Source: Pseudorhizobium tarimense
GTDB taxonomy: Bacteria > Pseudomonadota > Alphaproteobacteria > Rhizobiales > Rhizobiaceae
Length of the DNA stretch: 64,000 nucleotides
Assembly: GCF_022968135.1 (NCBI RefSeq)
Contig: NZ_JALJRA010000016.1
Coordinates: 1 to 64,000, forward strand
Direction: 5' to 3'
Shown: positions 42,193-52,332 of the stretch, one piece after another
Layout of the letters: each line of letters begins with the position of its first letter
Position numbering within the stretch: position 1 is the first letter of the stretch
Program-made: the position numbers and the translations under genes
The notes under the pieces: generated by a model
Databases searched by the model: none
Told to the model about the DNA's origin: nothing
What the model saw: only the letters and a program-made list of their open reading frames with translations

Positions 42193-45100
42193 TTGTCCAT
42201 GTCAGTCACCCACTATCCATTCATCGATATTGCCGTGCACGAAGAGGTCAGCCGCTATTTCGCAGCAGGCGAAGCGGTGGTCCTGTTTTCGTCAGAGATG
42301 ACTGAGGTCGTCTGGGCGAATGGACGGGGTGCTCGCCTTTTCGGCTATGATTCCGTTTACGACTTCCTCGACCGCGGCCCGTTCCAGCAGGACCTGTCGT
42401 TCCGGCAGATGGCAACTGCCGGCCGCCGTCTTCGCGAAATCGGGGAGAGCGCTCCGCTGACGATCCGCACGACCGCCGGCTTTCGGCGGATCACCGTCAC
42501 GGGCGCCTGCAGGCTCATCGACGTCTGCGGCCAGGCGGTGGTGCTTTACCATGCGGCAACCGAGGCCGATGCTGCTTCCATGGGCGGCCGTGCATCCAGC
42601 ATGATCGAAGGTTTGGACGATCCGGGGATGCATCTGGCAGTGATCGATGACGAAGGCGTCGCGCTTGCGAATTCCGCCGGTTTTCCTGATCTCGCGCTGA
42701 CCCCGCAGACCGCCCGGATGCTCGTCACCATGGCAGGAAGTGAGGCGAGCGGTCTCGTTAAGCGACCGGTTCCGACGGCGAAGGGTTATCTTCCCGCCGC
42801 AATGGCCAAGGTCGCGAGCGATCCCGGGCTCCATCTTCTTTTCGTTGTCGAGGCGGCCGCACCGGGCGTTGACCAGCCACCGGCGGACGACACCCTTCCT
42901 CTCGAAGACCGCGAGGACCTCGAACACAACCATATCGGCGAAGAGCCACCAGCGTCCACCGATTTTGAGGAAGCGATCGATGCGGTTTCGCATCTGGAAG
43001 ACCTGCCGGAGCCCGATGAGTTCGTTACGCTTGATCTTCCGGCGAAGGATCCTGACGATGAGGAAGCAGCCCTTTCCTCGCCCTCCCTCCCGCCGGAGGC
43101 ACAGTCAAGCCAGCAGTCCGACGAAGTAAACACCGCCGATCTGGCGCCGCCGAGGGGGGCTGGCGCTGCCAGCAATGACTTCGTGTTCCGGCGCGATGCT
43201 CGCGCCACCCGGTTCGTGTGGAAGATCGACGCAGAGGGTCGCTTCTGCGAGATTTCGGAGGAGTTAGCTAAGACCGTCGGGCCTCATGCCGCAGATATCA
43301 GCGGCATGGCTTTCAGCGATGTTGCAGCGCTCTTTTACCTTGATCCTGACGGCAAGATCGGCGAACTCTTGCTCAGGCGGGACACTTGGTCGGGGAAAAC
43401 CATCTGGTGGCCGGTGGAAGGAACTTCCCTTTCCGTCCCCATCGACCTCGCGGCACTGCCCACTTATACTCGCGACCGCACCTTTGATGGCTTCCGCGGC
43501 TTCGGGATCATTCGTGTCAGCGACGCCATCGAAGATCCGAATGCTGTAGGCCTGACCCTGGCGCGTTCGCTTCCCGCGGCCGCGTCTTCAGAAACGCCCC
43601 CTGCGGAGGAAAGCGCAAAGCTTGTTGAGCGTGCGGTGGAGGACGACGCACTGGCGGGAGAGCTGACGGCGACCGACGCTGAAGCCCCCGCGGCAGAAGC
43701 AGAGGAGCATTCACCTCAGGCGGACGAGCGGTCGGCGGACCAGGCGAGCAATCACGAGCCGGAGGCGGCCGAAGAGCAATTCGATTGGCCGAAGGGAGAA
43801 AGGCCAGCATTGCGGTTGGTCGAAAACCGTCTCGAGGCGTCCGACAAGGTGATCCCCCTCAGCGATCGCCGCACACGCCGCGAGAGCCTTTCCCCGGTTG
43901 AGCAGGCTGCATTCCGCGAGATCGCGCGCCAGTTGGACAGCTTTATCGGCAAGCGTGACGAAGAGGACGGCATTAAGGCGCCGCAGACGACGGAAGCGGC
44001 GAACGCTCTGTCCGACGACGCTGCCGCGGACAATCTCGAGCCGACGCAGACCGTTGGAGAAACACCTGCTGACCCGGTCACCTCGATGCCGGAGCCCGAT
44101 GACGACCGGACTGGCGCAGTCGACGTCGAATTTGAAAGCGCGGTCTCCGTGCAAGGCGAGGTCGACTCAGAAGCCGACGAGGAAGCCCACGCCCCTGCGC
44201 CGGAAGAACCCATTGAGGAGCAATCGGCGCCGGCAGATGACCAGGATAGTTACGGCTCTCTCTACCGGAAACGGGAAGGGCTGACGGGTGAGGTCCTTGA
44301 CCAGATGCCGGTGGCGCTGCTCGTCCACTCGGGCGACCGCCTCATCCATGGAAACCCTGAGTTCCTGCGGCTGACCGGGTATGCATCGATCGAGGCGCTG
44401 GCCGAGGTCGGCGGTCTGGATGCGCTGCTTCAGCGGCAGGACCTGGAGGGAAAAACAGAGGAGTCCGGCGGGATGATCGTCGTCAGACGCGATGACACCA
44501 TCGTCCCGGTAACGGCACGTCTGCAGTCGGTGTATTTCGAGCAGGCCAGCGCCCTGATGCTCGCCTTGATGCCTGTTGCTGAGCCCCACGGGGCGCAGAC
44601 GGAGGCACCTTACGAGGCCGACGTCATTCCCCTGCCCACGTCTCAGCTTCCGGAGCAGAATGCACGCCTTCAGGTTGAAGTGGACGAGCTGCGTGCGATC
44701 CTCGAAACGGCGACCGACGGCGTCGTCGTGATCGACGCAGAGGGTCAGATCCGCTCGATGAACGGTGCTGCAAGCGCCCTCTTCAACTATGACAGCGAAG
44801 AAGCTTCCGGAAAGCCTTTCGTCATGCTGTTCGCGCACGAGAGCCAGCGGGCTATTGTCGACTATCTCTCCGGCCTTTCCGGCCATGGCGTTGCAAGCGT
44901 CCTGAACGATGGACGCGAGGTCATCGGGCGCGAAGCGTCCGGCGGCTTCATCCCGCTCTTCATGACGATCGGTCGGCTCAGCTCCTCGAACGGCTACTGT
45001 GCGGTCATCCGCGACATCACGCAGTGGAAGCGGACGGAGGAGGAGCTCAGAACAGCAAAGCGCTCGGCCGAGACCGCGAACGCACACAAGAGCGAGTTCC

Positions 45101-45786
45101 TCGCACACGTCAGCCACGAGATTCGCACGCCGCTGAACGCCATCATCGGCTTTGCGGATTTGATGGCGACGGAGCGCTTCGGGCCGATCGGCCATCATCG
45201 CTATGTCGAATACGCCAACGACATCGTCCGGTCCGGCCGCCACGTGCTCGATATCGTCAACGATCTTCTCGACATCTCGAAGATCGAGGCTGGCGAGATG
45301 GAACTCGACTTCGTGTCGGTGGACCTCAACGAAACGGTCTCCGAAGCGGTCTCTCTGGTGCAGCCGCAGGCAAACAGCCAGCGAGTCATCATTCGCACCG
45401 CGCTCTCGCCTGCGGTGCCCCCGGTGGTGGCCGATCAGCGCTCGGTGAAGCAGATTGCCCTCAACATCCTGTCCAACGCCATCCGCTTCACGCCCTCAGG
45501 CGGTCAGATCGTCGTGTCCACCGTCTACGAACCGAACGGCAGCGTCGTCCTGCGGATCAGGGACACCGGCATCGGCATGACGCGCCAGGAACTGGAGACG
45601 GCCATGAAGCCCTTCCAGCAGGTGGCGCCGAGCACGCGCAAGCGCGGCGACGGGACGGGGCTCGGACTGCCGCTGACAAAGGCGATGGTCGATGCCAATC
45701 GTGCGGACTTCACCATTCAGTCCACACCGCGGGAAGGAACGCTCGTGGAGATCGCCTTTCCGCCGCAGAGGGTGCTTGCGAACTGA
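42193..45786 (+). CDS. cbrA: PAS-domain sensor histidine kinase CbrA (PdhS family)
   Basis: A 1197-residue sensor kinase. Order: an N-terminal PAS-like region about 20-130, an acidic linker about 230-320, a PAS-like region about 335-440, a long acidic linker about 455-690, PAS about 695-800, PAS about 830-945 (ETATDGVVVIDAEGQIRSMN), then HisKA with His975 in AHVSHEIRTPLNAIIGFADL, and the ATPase domain with N-box NILSNAIRFTPSGG, DTGIGM and GDGTGLGLPLTKAM. No membrane span is visible. The kinase core matches PdhS-type kinases acting on DivK in the alphaproteobacterial cell cycle; CbrA of S. meliloti also affects exopolysaccharide and motility. The neighbouring phasin gene supports the name. Confidence 0.88.
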   Translation: MSMSVTHYPFIDIAVHEEVSRYFAAGEAVVLFSSEMTEVVWANGRGARLFGYDSVYDFLDRGPFQQDLSFRQMATAGRRLREIGESAPLTIRTTAGFRRITVTGACRLIDVCGQAVVLYHAATEADAASMGGRASSMIEGLDDPGMHLAVIDDEGVALANSAGFPDLALTPQTARMLVTMAGSEASGLVKRPVPTAKGYLPAAMAKVASDPGLHLLFVVEAAAPGVDQPPADDTLPLEDREDLEHNHIGEEPPASTDFEEAIDAVSHLEDLPEPDEFVTLDLPAKDPDDEEAALSSPSLPPEAQSSQQSDEVNTADLAPPRGAGAASNDFVFRRDARATRFVWKIDAEGRFCEISEELAKTVGPHAADISGMAFSDVAALFYLDPDGKIGELLLRRDTWSGKTIWWPVEGTSLSVPIDLAALPTYTRDRTFDGFRGFGIIRVSDAIEDPNAVGLTLARSLPAAASSETPPAEESAKLVERAVEDDALAGELTATDAEAPAAEAEEHSPQADERSADQASNHEPEAAEEQFDWPKGERPALRLVENRLEASDKVIPLSDRRTRRESLSPVEQAAFREIARQLDSFIGKRDEEDGIKAPQTTEAANALSDDAAADNLEPTQTVGETPADPVTSMPEPDDDRTGAVDVEFESAVSVQGEVDSEADEEAHAPAPEEPIEEQSAPADDQDSYGSLYRKREGLTGEVLDQMPVALLVHSGDRLIHGNPEFLRLTGYASIEALAEVGGLDALLQRQDLEGKTEESGGMIVVRRDDTIVPVTARLQSVYFEQASALMLALMPVAEPHGAQTEAPYEADVIPLPTSQLPEQNARLQVEVDELRAILETATDGVVVIDAEGQIRSMNGAASALFNYDSEEASGKPFVMLFAHESQRAIVDYLSGLSGHGVASVLNDGREVIGREASGGFIPLFMTIGRLSSSNGYCAVIRDITQWKRTEEELRTAKRSAETANAHKSEFLAHVSHEIRTPLNAIIGFADLMATERFGPIGHHRYVEYANDIVRSGRHVLDIVNDLLDISKIEAGEMELDFVSVDLNETVSEAVSLVQPQANSQRVIIRTALSPAVPPVVADQRSVKQIALNILSNAIRFTPSGGQIVVSTVYEPNGSVVLRIRDTGIGMTRQELETAMKPFQQVAPSTRKRGDGTGLGLPLTKAMVDANRADFTIQSTPREGTLVEIAFPPQRVLAN

Positions 45787-45830
45787 GACCGGCGCGATTA
45801 GCAATCCTCTGTTCTAAGGAGGATTAAAAG

Positions 45831-47498
45831 TTGCAGGTTTTGCAGCAGCCCCTGCCTTCTGTAACGCGTCCACCCGCGCGATCGCTCTCCTGGGCAGCCA
45901 TGCTGGCAGCGGCCGTCGTTGCAATGCCGATCCTGGCCGTGGTCTGGATTGCGCTTGTCGATGGTGACGACAGTTGGCGCCACGTCTTGACGACGGTCGT
46001 GCCCCGCGCGACGGGGCGTACCCTCCAACTGCTTTTCCTGACGGGGCTGGTAACTGGCGTGGTCGGTATCATGACGGCCTGGCTGGTGAGCGCCTTCGAC
46101 TTCCCCTTCAGGCGGACACTTTCCGCCGTCCTCGTTCTGCCGCTGGCGATCCCCTCCTATCTTGCCGCCTATGCCTTCGGCGAATTCTTCGATTTCACCG
46201 GACCGCTGCAAAGCGCCTATCGCGCCCTCTTCGGATTTCAGACTTCTCGCGACTATTGGTTTCCCGACATCCGCTCCATGGGCGGCGCGGTTCTGGTGCT
46301 GAGCTCGGTTCTTTACCCTTACGTCTATCTCGCCTGCCGCTCAATGTTTCTGATGCAGGGACGGACGGCGGCCGACGTGGCGCGAACTCTCGGCGCGAAC
46401 CCGGTGAGGGTGTTCTGGCGTATTCAGGTGCCGATGGCGCGCCCGGCCATCATGATCGGTCTTACTCTGGTGATGATGGAGACGATGAACGACATCGGCG
46501 CCGTCGAATTCCTTGGCGTGAACACCCTGACCTTCTCCGTCTATTCCACCTGGCTCAACCGCGGCAGCCTGGCCGGTGCTGCCCAGATTGCCTCGGTCAT
46601 GTTCATCGTCGTAGCGCTCCTGATCCTTCTGGAGCGCAAGGCCCGCCGGAGCCAGAGGTTCTCGACAAACAAGACGACGACAGTCGTCCATGATGGGGTG
46701 AGAGCTCGCCTGACGGGCGGCACTGCAGCGGCGGCCATTTTTGTCTGCGCAGCTCCTGTGGCGTCCGGCTTCCTTATTCCGGCACTGGTCATGGGCGGGT
46801 TCGCCGTTCGCCGCCTGGACGATTACGCCGACCCTCGGCTGCTGGATGCTCTCTTCAACAGCGTGATGGTTTCGTCCGCCGCAGCCCTCGCGGCCGTGAC
46901 GCTGGGCTTCGTTCTCTCCTATGCCGCACGCTGCGACCGCTCTTACGGTACGACCTTCGCCGGCCGCATTGCTTCGCTTGGCTACGGCGTCCCAGGAACA
47001 GTGCTGGCGATCGGCGTCCTTATTCCGCTTGCCGGCTTCGACAACGTGCTGGACGGCTTCCTCCGATCCCACCTTGGCGTTTCCACAGGACTGCTTCTTT
47101 CTGGCAGCGGTTTCGCGATTGTCTATGCCTGCACCGTGCGCTTCATGACCATGGCGGAGGGAACGCTGGACGCGGGATTCCAGAAGCTCTCTCCACACCT
47201 CGACATGGCTGCCCGCACACTAGGGCGCAACCAGAGCCAGACGCTCCGCACCATCCTGCTTCCCAACATGCAGCCGGCGATGATGACTGCAGCGCTGCTG
47301 GTATTCATCGAAACGATGAAAGAACTCTCGGCCACAATCCTGCTGCGGCCCTTCAATCTCAACACGCTGGCGACGCTCGTCTACGAGGACGCATCGCGCG
47401 CGAAGATCGAGGATTCCTCGGTCGCCGCGATGATCATCATAGCAGTCGGCCTCATCCCGGTGCTGCTGGTGTCGCGCGGCATGGACCGGCGCAGCTGA
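45831..47498 (+). CDS. fbpB: Ferric iron ABC transporter permease (fused pair)
   Basis: A 555-residue inner-membrane protein made of two fused permease modules, as in FbpB-type ferric importers. Two EAA-like loops are visible: ADVARTLGANPVRVFWRIQV in the first half and MAARTLGRNQSQTLRTILLP in the second, each followed by a hydrophobic segment. About twelve membrane spans are present. The TTG start at 45831 is behind a strong AAGGAGG. It follows cbrA by 44 bases and may be partly co-transcribed. The ATPase subunit is absent and the binding protein FbpA lies 7.7 kb upstream. Confidence 0.85.
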   Translation: MQVLQQPLPSVTRPPARSLSWAAMLAAAVVAMPILAVVWIALVDGDDSWRHVLTTVVPRATGRTLQLLFLTGLVTGVVGIMTAWLVSAFDFPFRRTLSAVLVLPLAIPSYLAAYAFGEFFDFTGPLQSAYRALFGFQTSRDYWFPDIRSMGGAVLVLSSVLYPYVYLACRSMFLMQGRTAADVARTLGANPVRVFWRIQVPMARPAIMIGLTLVMMETMNDIGAVEFLGVNTLTFSVYSTWLNRGSLAGAAQIASVMFIVVALLILLERKARRSQRFSTNKTTTVVHDGVRARLTGGTAAAAIFVCAAPVASGFLIPALVMGGFAVRRLDDYADPRLLDALFNSVMVSSAAALAAVTLGFVLSYAARCDRSYGTTFAGRIASLGYGVPGTVLAIGVLIPLAGFDNVLDGFLRSHLGVSTGLLLSGSGFAIVYACTVRFMTMAEGTLDAGFQKLSPHLDMAARTLGRNQSQTLRTILLPNMQPAMMTAALLVFIETMKELSATILLRPFNLNTLATLVYEDASRAKIEDSSVAAMIIIAVGLIPVLLVSRGMDRRS

Positions 47499-47516
47499 GG
47501 CCTGCCTGCCATACGA

Positions 47517-49469
47517 TCAGTGCTGCAGTTCGGCTAGCCCTTCGAAAAGGTCAAGCGCCTCGGGATTTGCAAGCGCCTCCTTGTTCTTCACCGGACGCCC
47601 GTGAACCACGTCCCTGACCGCCAGCTCGACGATCTTGCCGGACTTCGTCCTGGGGATGTCCGGAACGGCGATGACCTTTGTCGGTACGTGCCGCGGCGAG
47701 GCGCCGGTGCGAATGCGGGTCTTGATCTTCTTGATCAGGTCCTCGTCCAGGGCATGTCCCGGAGTGAGACGAACAAACAGAACGACCCGGACATCGTCAT
47801 CCCAGTCCTGACCAATACACAGAGCCTCGGCAATCTCCGGCAGCTGTTCGACCTGGTTGTAGATCTCCGCGGTGCCGATGCGCACGCCGCCGGGATTGAG
47901 CGTCGCGTCCGACCGTCCGTGGATGATGATTCCGCCGTGCACGGTCCATTCGGCAAGATCACCGTGGCACCACACGTTCTCAAACCGCTCGAAATAGGCC
48001 GCCTTGTACTTCCGCCCGTCGGGATCATTCCAGAACTTGATCGGCATGGACGGAAATGGCTTCTTGCACACCAGTTCGCCCTTTTCGCAGCGCACGGACT
48101 TGCCTTCATCGCCCCATACGTCCATTGCGAGACCGAGGCCGGGCCCCTGAATTTCGCCGCGCCAGACCGGCTTCAGCGGGTTCCCCAGCACGAAACAGGA
48201 AACTATATCCGTGCCGCCGGAGATCGATGCGAGCTGGACGTCGCTCTTGATCCCCTCGTAGACAAAGGAAAAGCCTTCCGGTGACAATGGAGACCCGGTG
48301 GACGTCATCAGCCGCAGGCTAGAAAGATCATGGCGTTCTTTCGGGACGAAGCCGCTCTTGCGCACGGCGTCGATGTACTTGGCGGAAGTGCCGAAGATCG
48401 CGAACTTCTCTTGCTCGGCGTAGTCGAAGAGGACCTTTTCATCGGGTGCAAAAGGAGCGCCGTCGAACAGGCAGAGGGTGGCGTTCACCGCAAGGCCTGA
48501 GACCAGCCAGTTCCACATCATCCAGCCACAGGTGGTGAAATAGAAGAGCCGATCGCCTTCTCCGATGCCGCAATGGAGCCGATGCTCCTTCAGGTGCTGC
48601 AGAAGCGTCCCGCCGGCGGAGTGGACGATGCACTTTGGCACGCCGGTGGTGCCGGACGAAAAGAGGATATAGAGCGGATGCGCGAACGGCAGCCGCAAGT
48701 ATTCAACTTCCTTTTCCGCAAGGCCTGAAACGAAAGCCTGGTAAGTCCGTCCGTCGGGGAGAGACGTCGCAAGAGCATCGGCATCACCGGCATAAGGCAC
48801 CACCAGGACCGGAACAGCGAGAGCAGCCGAAACCTTCCGCACCTTCTCCGCAACGTCCTGCAGCTTGCCGTTGTACCAGTACCCGTCGCAGGCGATGAAG
48901 AGCTTTGGTTCGATCTGCCCAAATCGGTCCAATACACCCTGCTCGCCGAAGTCGGGGGAGCAAGAGGACCAGACGGCGCCGATGGACGCCGTCGCCAGCA
49001 TCAGCGCCACCGTTTCCGGAATGTTTGGCATCATCGCCGCGACGCGATCACCTTCCTGGATTCCGAGGTTCCGCAGTGCCTGCTGGAGTTTGGAGACATT
49101 CTCGGCCAGACGATCCCAGGACCACCGGTCCCGCACCTTGTCCTCGCCACGGAAGATGATGGCGTCCTCCGGGCCCCGCCGCGACAGCAGGTTTTCTGCG
49201 AAGTTCAGTTTAGCCTGAGGGAAGAAGCGGGCCGCCAGCATGTGATCGCCGTTGACCAGGACCTGCCCTTCGGCTTCCCCGCGCACATCGCAGAAGGACC
49301 AAAGTGCCGACCAGAATTGTTCAGGATGAGCAACGCTCCAGGCATGAAATTCGTCATAGCCATTTATCGGGCTGCCATGCTGCTCGGCGCAGCGCTTCAT
49401 GAAGGCATAAAGCGGGGTCTTCTGCTGCTCGGCCTCAGACAGGCTCCACAGCGGCTGTGCATTTTCCAT
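47517..49469 (-). CDS. acsA2: Acetoacetyl-CoA synthetase (acetoacetate--CoA ligase)
   Basis: A 650-residue acyl-adenylate-forming ligase that activates acetoacetate, needed in rhizobia to use hydroxybutyrate stores. The start is [20 protein letters not shown]. The AMP-binding core has [51 protein letters not shown] and [10 protein letters not shown]; the C-terminal catalytic Lys lies in [16 protein letters not shown]. The ATG at 49469 follows GGAGGAG; the extension to 49556 is not supported. Convergent with the fbpB gene, divergent from the AsmA gene. Confidence 0.92.
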   Translation of the reverse strand: MENAQPLWSLSEAEQQKTPLYAFMKRCAEQHGSPINGYDEFHAWSVAHPEQFWSALWSFCDVRGEAEGQVLVNGDHMLAARFFPQAKLNFAENLLSRRGPEDAIIFRGEDKVRDRWSWDRLAENVSKLQQALRNLGIQEGDRVAAMMPNIPETVALMLATASIGAVWSSCSPDFGEQGVLDRFGQIEPKLFIACDGYWYNGKLQDVAEKVRKVSAALAVPVLVVPYAGDADALATSLPDGRTYQAFVSGLAEKEVEYLRLPFAHPLYILFSSGTTGVPKCIVHSAGGTLLQHLKEHRLHCGIGEGDRLFYFTTCGWMMWNWLVSGLAVNATLCLFDGAPFAPDEKVLFDYAEQEKFAIFGTSAKYIDAVRKSGFVPKERHDLSSLRLMTSTGSPLSPEGFSFVYEGIKSDVQLASISGGTDIVSCFVLGNPLKPVWRGEIQGPGLGLAMDVWGDEGKSVRCEKGELVCKKPFPSMPIKFWNDPDGRKYKAAYFERFENVWCHGDLAEWTVHGGIIIHGRSDATLNPGGVRIGTAEIYNQVEQLPEIAEALCIGQDWDDDVRVVLFVRLTPGHALDEDLIKKIKTRIRTGASPRHVPTKVIAVPDIPRTKSGKIVELAVRDVVHGRPVKNKEALANPEALDLFEGLAELQH

Positions 49470-49627
49470 TGGATCTCCTCCACCCAGTCCTCTTTCTATA
49501 GCATGCTGCACCGCAAGATAAAGAGAGGCGGCCGAGCCTCCCAGCCGGATTTGCACCGTCTCGGGATTTCCTATAATCGCGGGTTCCTGTGCTATTCCTT
49601 CCGCACAACAAGGCTAGCTTTGACATC

Positions 49628-51451
49628 ATGAGCGCCGCACGTAGACGCATCGCCGGCCTGTTTCGTCCGACCTCGCCACGCGCGCAGGGGATTACACGCG
49701 CATTGATGTGGGCCATCGCGATCCTTGTCCTGCTGTCGGTTCTGTTCCGCCTTGCTGCTCCCTTTCTGATCCAGACCGCGATCGTGCGCGGTGGAATAGA
49801 GCGTGCTATCGCGCAGTGGACCGGCCACGACGTGACGATCGAAGGCAACACCACCATCTCATTCTGGCCGCAACCGCGAATTCAGGTCGAGGGCATCACC
49901 GTCAGCAAACCATCGGAGGACGGCGTCAGGCTCCTGTCACGCACAGCGAGGCTATCGGCAGAGTTCAGCCTCTACCAAGCACTCCGGGGCCGGGCCAGGT
50001 TTGAGGATTTCCGCCTTATCAATCCGGAGATCTTCGTCATCAGGGACAGGGACGGACGGCTGGAATGGACCAATGACGGTCAGCTGAGTGCCGCGATCCG
50101 CAGCGTCGCCGCCTCGGGCGGACCTCCGGATCCCAACCTGGACGTTCGGGTAGGCGACATCGCGATTGAAAACGGGCGGATTGAGGTCGAGGATCTTTCG
50201 ACCGGGAAAACCTGGCGAGTGACACGGATCAACGGGAACATCCGATGGCCGCGTCTTTCGGATCCCGCGAGGGCGCAACTGACGGCACAAGTAGCGGGAC
50301 AGGCGGTGGAGCTCGGGTTTTCGTCGCCTGAACCGCTGCTATTGCTGGCGGGCAGCACGGCACCCTTGGAAGGAAGCGTTACATCCGCTTTAGTCAGCGC
50401 CCGCTTTTCCGGATCGGCGAACTCGGCGGAATTCGGCTTCGTCTCAGGGAGGCTTGAACTTTCCGCGCCGGATGTTCCAACACTTGGCGAATGGGCAGGC
50501 CTCTCCACGTCCGGACTGTCAGCCATCCATCAGGTTGATCTGACTGCCGATCTGCTGACGGCAGAAGGAACGGTGCGCTTCAATCAGATGCAGTTGTCGC
50601 TGAACGGTTCTTCAGGAAGCGGCGTTGTGGACCTTTCCATACCGGACACAGGGTCCCCTCGCCTCACGGGAACCGTTGCCTTGCAGCGGTTCGATCTCCT
50701 GCCGGCTGCCGAAACCGTTGCCGCAGATCCGCCAGGAGATGTTGGTGATGCTATTGCCCCTCTTCTCGATCTCGATCTGCGTGTCTCGGGAGAGGAGGTT
50801 ACGGCTGGGCCGCTGAACCTGAGCGACGTCGCGATCAGCATCATGAGCCGCACCGACGAGGCGCGTATCGATATCCTTGACGGCACCGTTGCCGGCGGCC
50901 GGTTGACCGGTCAACTCGTAGGATCTGACGGAAATCTCAGCACTGGAGGCACCGCTCGCCTCAGCATCCGCAACGCTGAGCTCGGCGAGATCTGGCGAAG
51001 CCTGAACCTTCAGGGACCGCTGCCACAAGCAACGGGATCCGTCGAAGCGACTGTGAACTTCGATGGTCGCCCCTCTTGGGAATCTCTCGTGTTCGGCCGC
51101 GGCGATCTTCGCGTCATCAGTGGTCCCGGTGTCCTGCAGGATGTGAGCCCTCAGGTCATCCTAGATCGGATCGGCACCAGGAATTATTCGCCCTTGAGGA
51201 ACCCCGGCGGCGAAGACTTCGACTATTCGACGCTGGAATTGGATACGCTCTTGGAACGGGGGCTCGCAAAGATACAGAGCGCGAGTGTGCTCAGTGACGG
51301 CATCAGCGTCGAGCTTTCCGGCATCGTCTCCTATCGTGACGGAGGCCTTGCCTTGTCCGCCCGTCTTCTTCAACCTGAACTCAACGCAACTCCGGAGGAG
51401 ATCTTTATCGGAGGGATCTGGCCCGACCCGATAGCCATCAAGGTCCCCTAA
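49628..51451 (+). CDS. AsmA family protein
   Basis: A 607-residue envelope protein. A membrane span near residues 25-50 (ALMWAIAILVLLSVLFRLAA) is followed by the AsmA start FLIQTAIVRGGIERAIAQWT, GHDVTIEGNTTISFWPQPRI and IQVEGITVSKP, and a long beta-rich periplasmic region to the C-terminal AsmA_2-type repeat (GGRLTGQLVGSDGNLSTGG and ISGPGVLQDVSPQVILD). AsmA-like proteins are thought to help lipid transport to the outer membrane. The ATG at 49628 is preferred, although no strong ribosome site is seen; a GTG at 49589 is in frame. Divergent from acsA2. Confidence 0.8.
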   Translation: MSAARRRIAGLFRPTSPRAQGITRALMWAIAILVLLSVLFRLAAPFLIQTAIVRGGIERAIAQWTGHDVTIEGNTTISFWPQPRIQVEGITVSKPSEDGVRLLSRTARLSAEFSLYQALRGRARFEDFRLINPEIFVIRDRDGRLEWTNDGQLSAAIRSVAASGGPPDPNLDVRVGDIAIENGRIEVEDLSTGKTWRVTRINGNIRWPRLSDPARAQLTAQVAGQAVELGFSSPEPLLLLAGSTAPLEGSVTSALVSARFSGSANSAEFGFVSGRLELSAPDVPTLGEWAGLSTSGLSAIHQVDLTADLLTAEGTVRFNQMQLSLNGSSGSGVVDLSIPDTGSPRLTGTVALQRFDLLPAAETVAADPPGDVGDAIAPLLDLDLRVSGEEVTAGPLNLSDVAISIMSRTDEARIDILDGTVAGGRLTGQLVGSDGNLSTGGTARLSIRNAELGEIWRSLNLQGPLPQATGSVEATVNFDGRPSWESLVFGRGDLRVISGPGVLQDVSPQVILDRIGTRNYSPLRNPGGEDFDYSTLELDTLLERGLAKIQSASVLSDGISVELSGIVSYRDGGLALSARLLQPELNATPEEIFIGGIWPDPIAIKVP

Positions 51452-51510
51452 AGCCAAGCGTAAGGGCGGTGAACCAATCCTTCCTATCAAGGAGAAGCCT
51501 GTCCCTCATC

Positions 51511-52329
51511 CTACACAGTTCCGCGAAGTGCAACATGCTCATCGCGTATCCTGCGAAGCTCTGCTCGCTTAGACGCAATCGAGGCGACTACGACGCTTAC
51601 CGTCACAAGCCCGATCAAGATCGTGCAGATCGCGTTGATCTCCGGCGTCACGCCGAGGCGGACCTGCGAATAGATCTTGATTGGCAGGGTTGTCGCGCCA
51701 GGACCGGTGGTGAAGCTCGCGATGACGAGATCATCGAGCGACAGGGTAAATGCCAGCATCCAGCCCGCCAGAACAGCCGGCAAGATCAACGGCAACGTGA
51801 TCTTGAAGAATGTCTTCACCGGCGGGCATCCAAGGTCGAGGGCCGCCTCCTCCAGACTGCGATCGAACGTCAGCAATCTCGACTGCACAACGATCGCCAC
51901 ATAGCACATGGTGAAGGTGGTGTGGGCGATCGTTACGGTCCAGAAGCCCCGATCGACGTTGACGGCCACGAAGAGGAGGAGCAGCGAAAGCCCGGTGATC
52001 ACTTCGGGCATGACGAGCGGTGCGTAGATCATGCCCGAGAAAATCGTCCGGCCGGGGAAGCGGCTATAACGCACCAGCGCAAGCGCAGCCATGGTGCCAA
52101 AGACGGTTCCGATGCTGGCACTCAGGACACCGACGCGGGCCGTGACCCAAGCGGCGTCCATCAGCCCCTCGTTCGACCACATGGCCGCATACCACTGGAG
52201 GGAAAAGCCGCCCCAGACAGTGACCAGCCGGGAGGCATTGAAGGAGTAGATCACCAAAATGATGATCGGGATGTAGAGAAAGGCAAAGCCCAAGGTGAGG
52301 ACGATCGGATCGAAGCGTGCCGATTTCAT
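51511..52329 (-). CDS. potI: Polyamine ABC transporter permease PotI
   Basis: A 272-residue permease of a spermidine/putrescine-type importer. Six hydrophobic spans and the EAA loop EEAALDLGCPPVKTFFKITL identify it; the N-terminal FDPIVLTLGFAFLYIPIIIL is typical of PotI/PotC. It is last of the potFGHI operon, with its ATG two bases after the stop of potH. It pairs with PotH in the membrane and is driven by PotG. Confidence 0.9.
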   Translation of the reverse strand: MKSARFDPIVLTLGFAFLYIPIIILVIYSFNASRLVTVWGGFSLQWYAAMWSNEGLMDAAWVTARVGVLSASIGTVFGTMAALALVRYSRFPGRTIFSGMIYAPLVMPEVITGLSLLLLFVAVNVDRGFWTVTIAHTTFTMCYVAIVVQSRLLTFDRSLEEAALDLGCPPVKTFFKITLPLILPAVLAGWMLAFTLSLDDLVIASFTTGPGATTLPIKIYSQVRLGVTPEINAICTILIGLVTVSVVVASIASKRAELRRIRDEHVALRGTV

Positions 52330-52332
52330 CGC

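Noticed and set aside
44167-45243. 358-codon minus-strand frame within cbrA
   Set aside because: It is antisense to PAS and HisKA coding sequence with clear motifs; no domain found.
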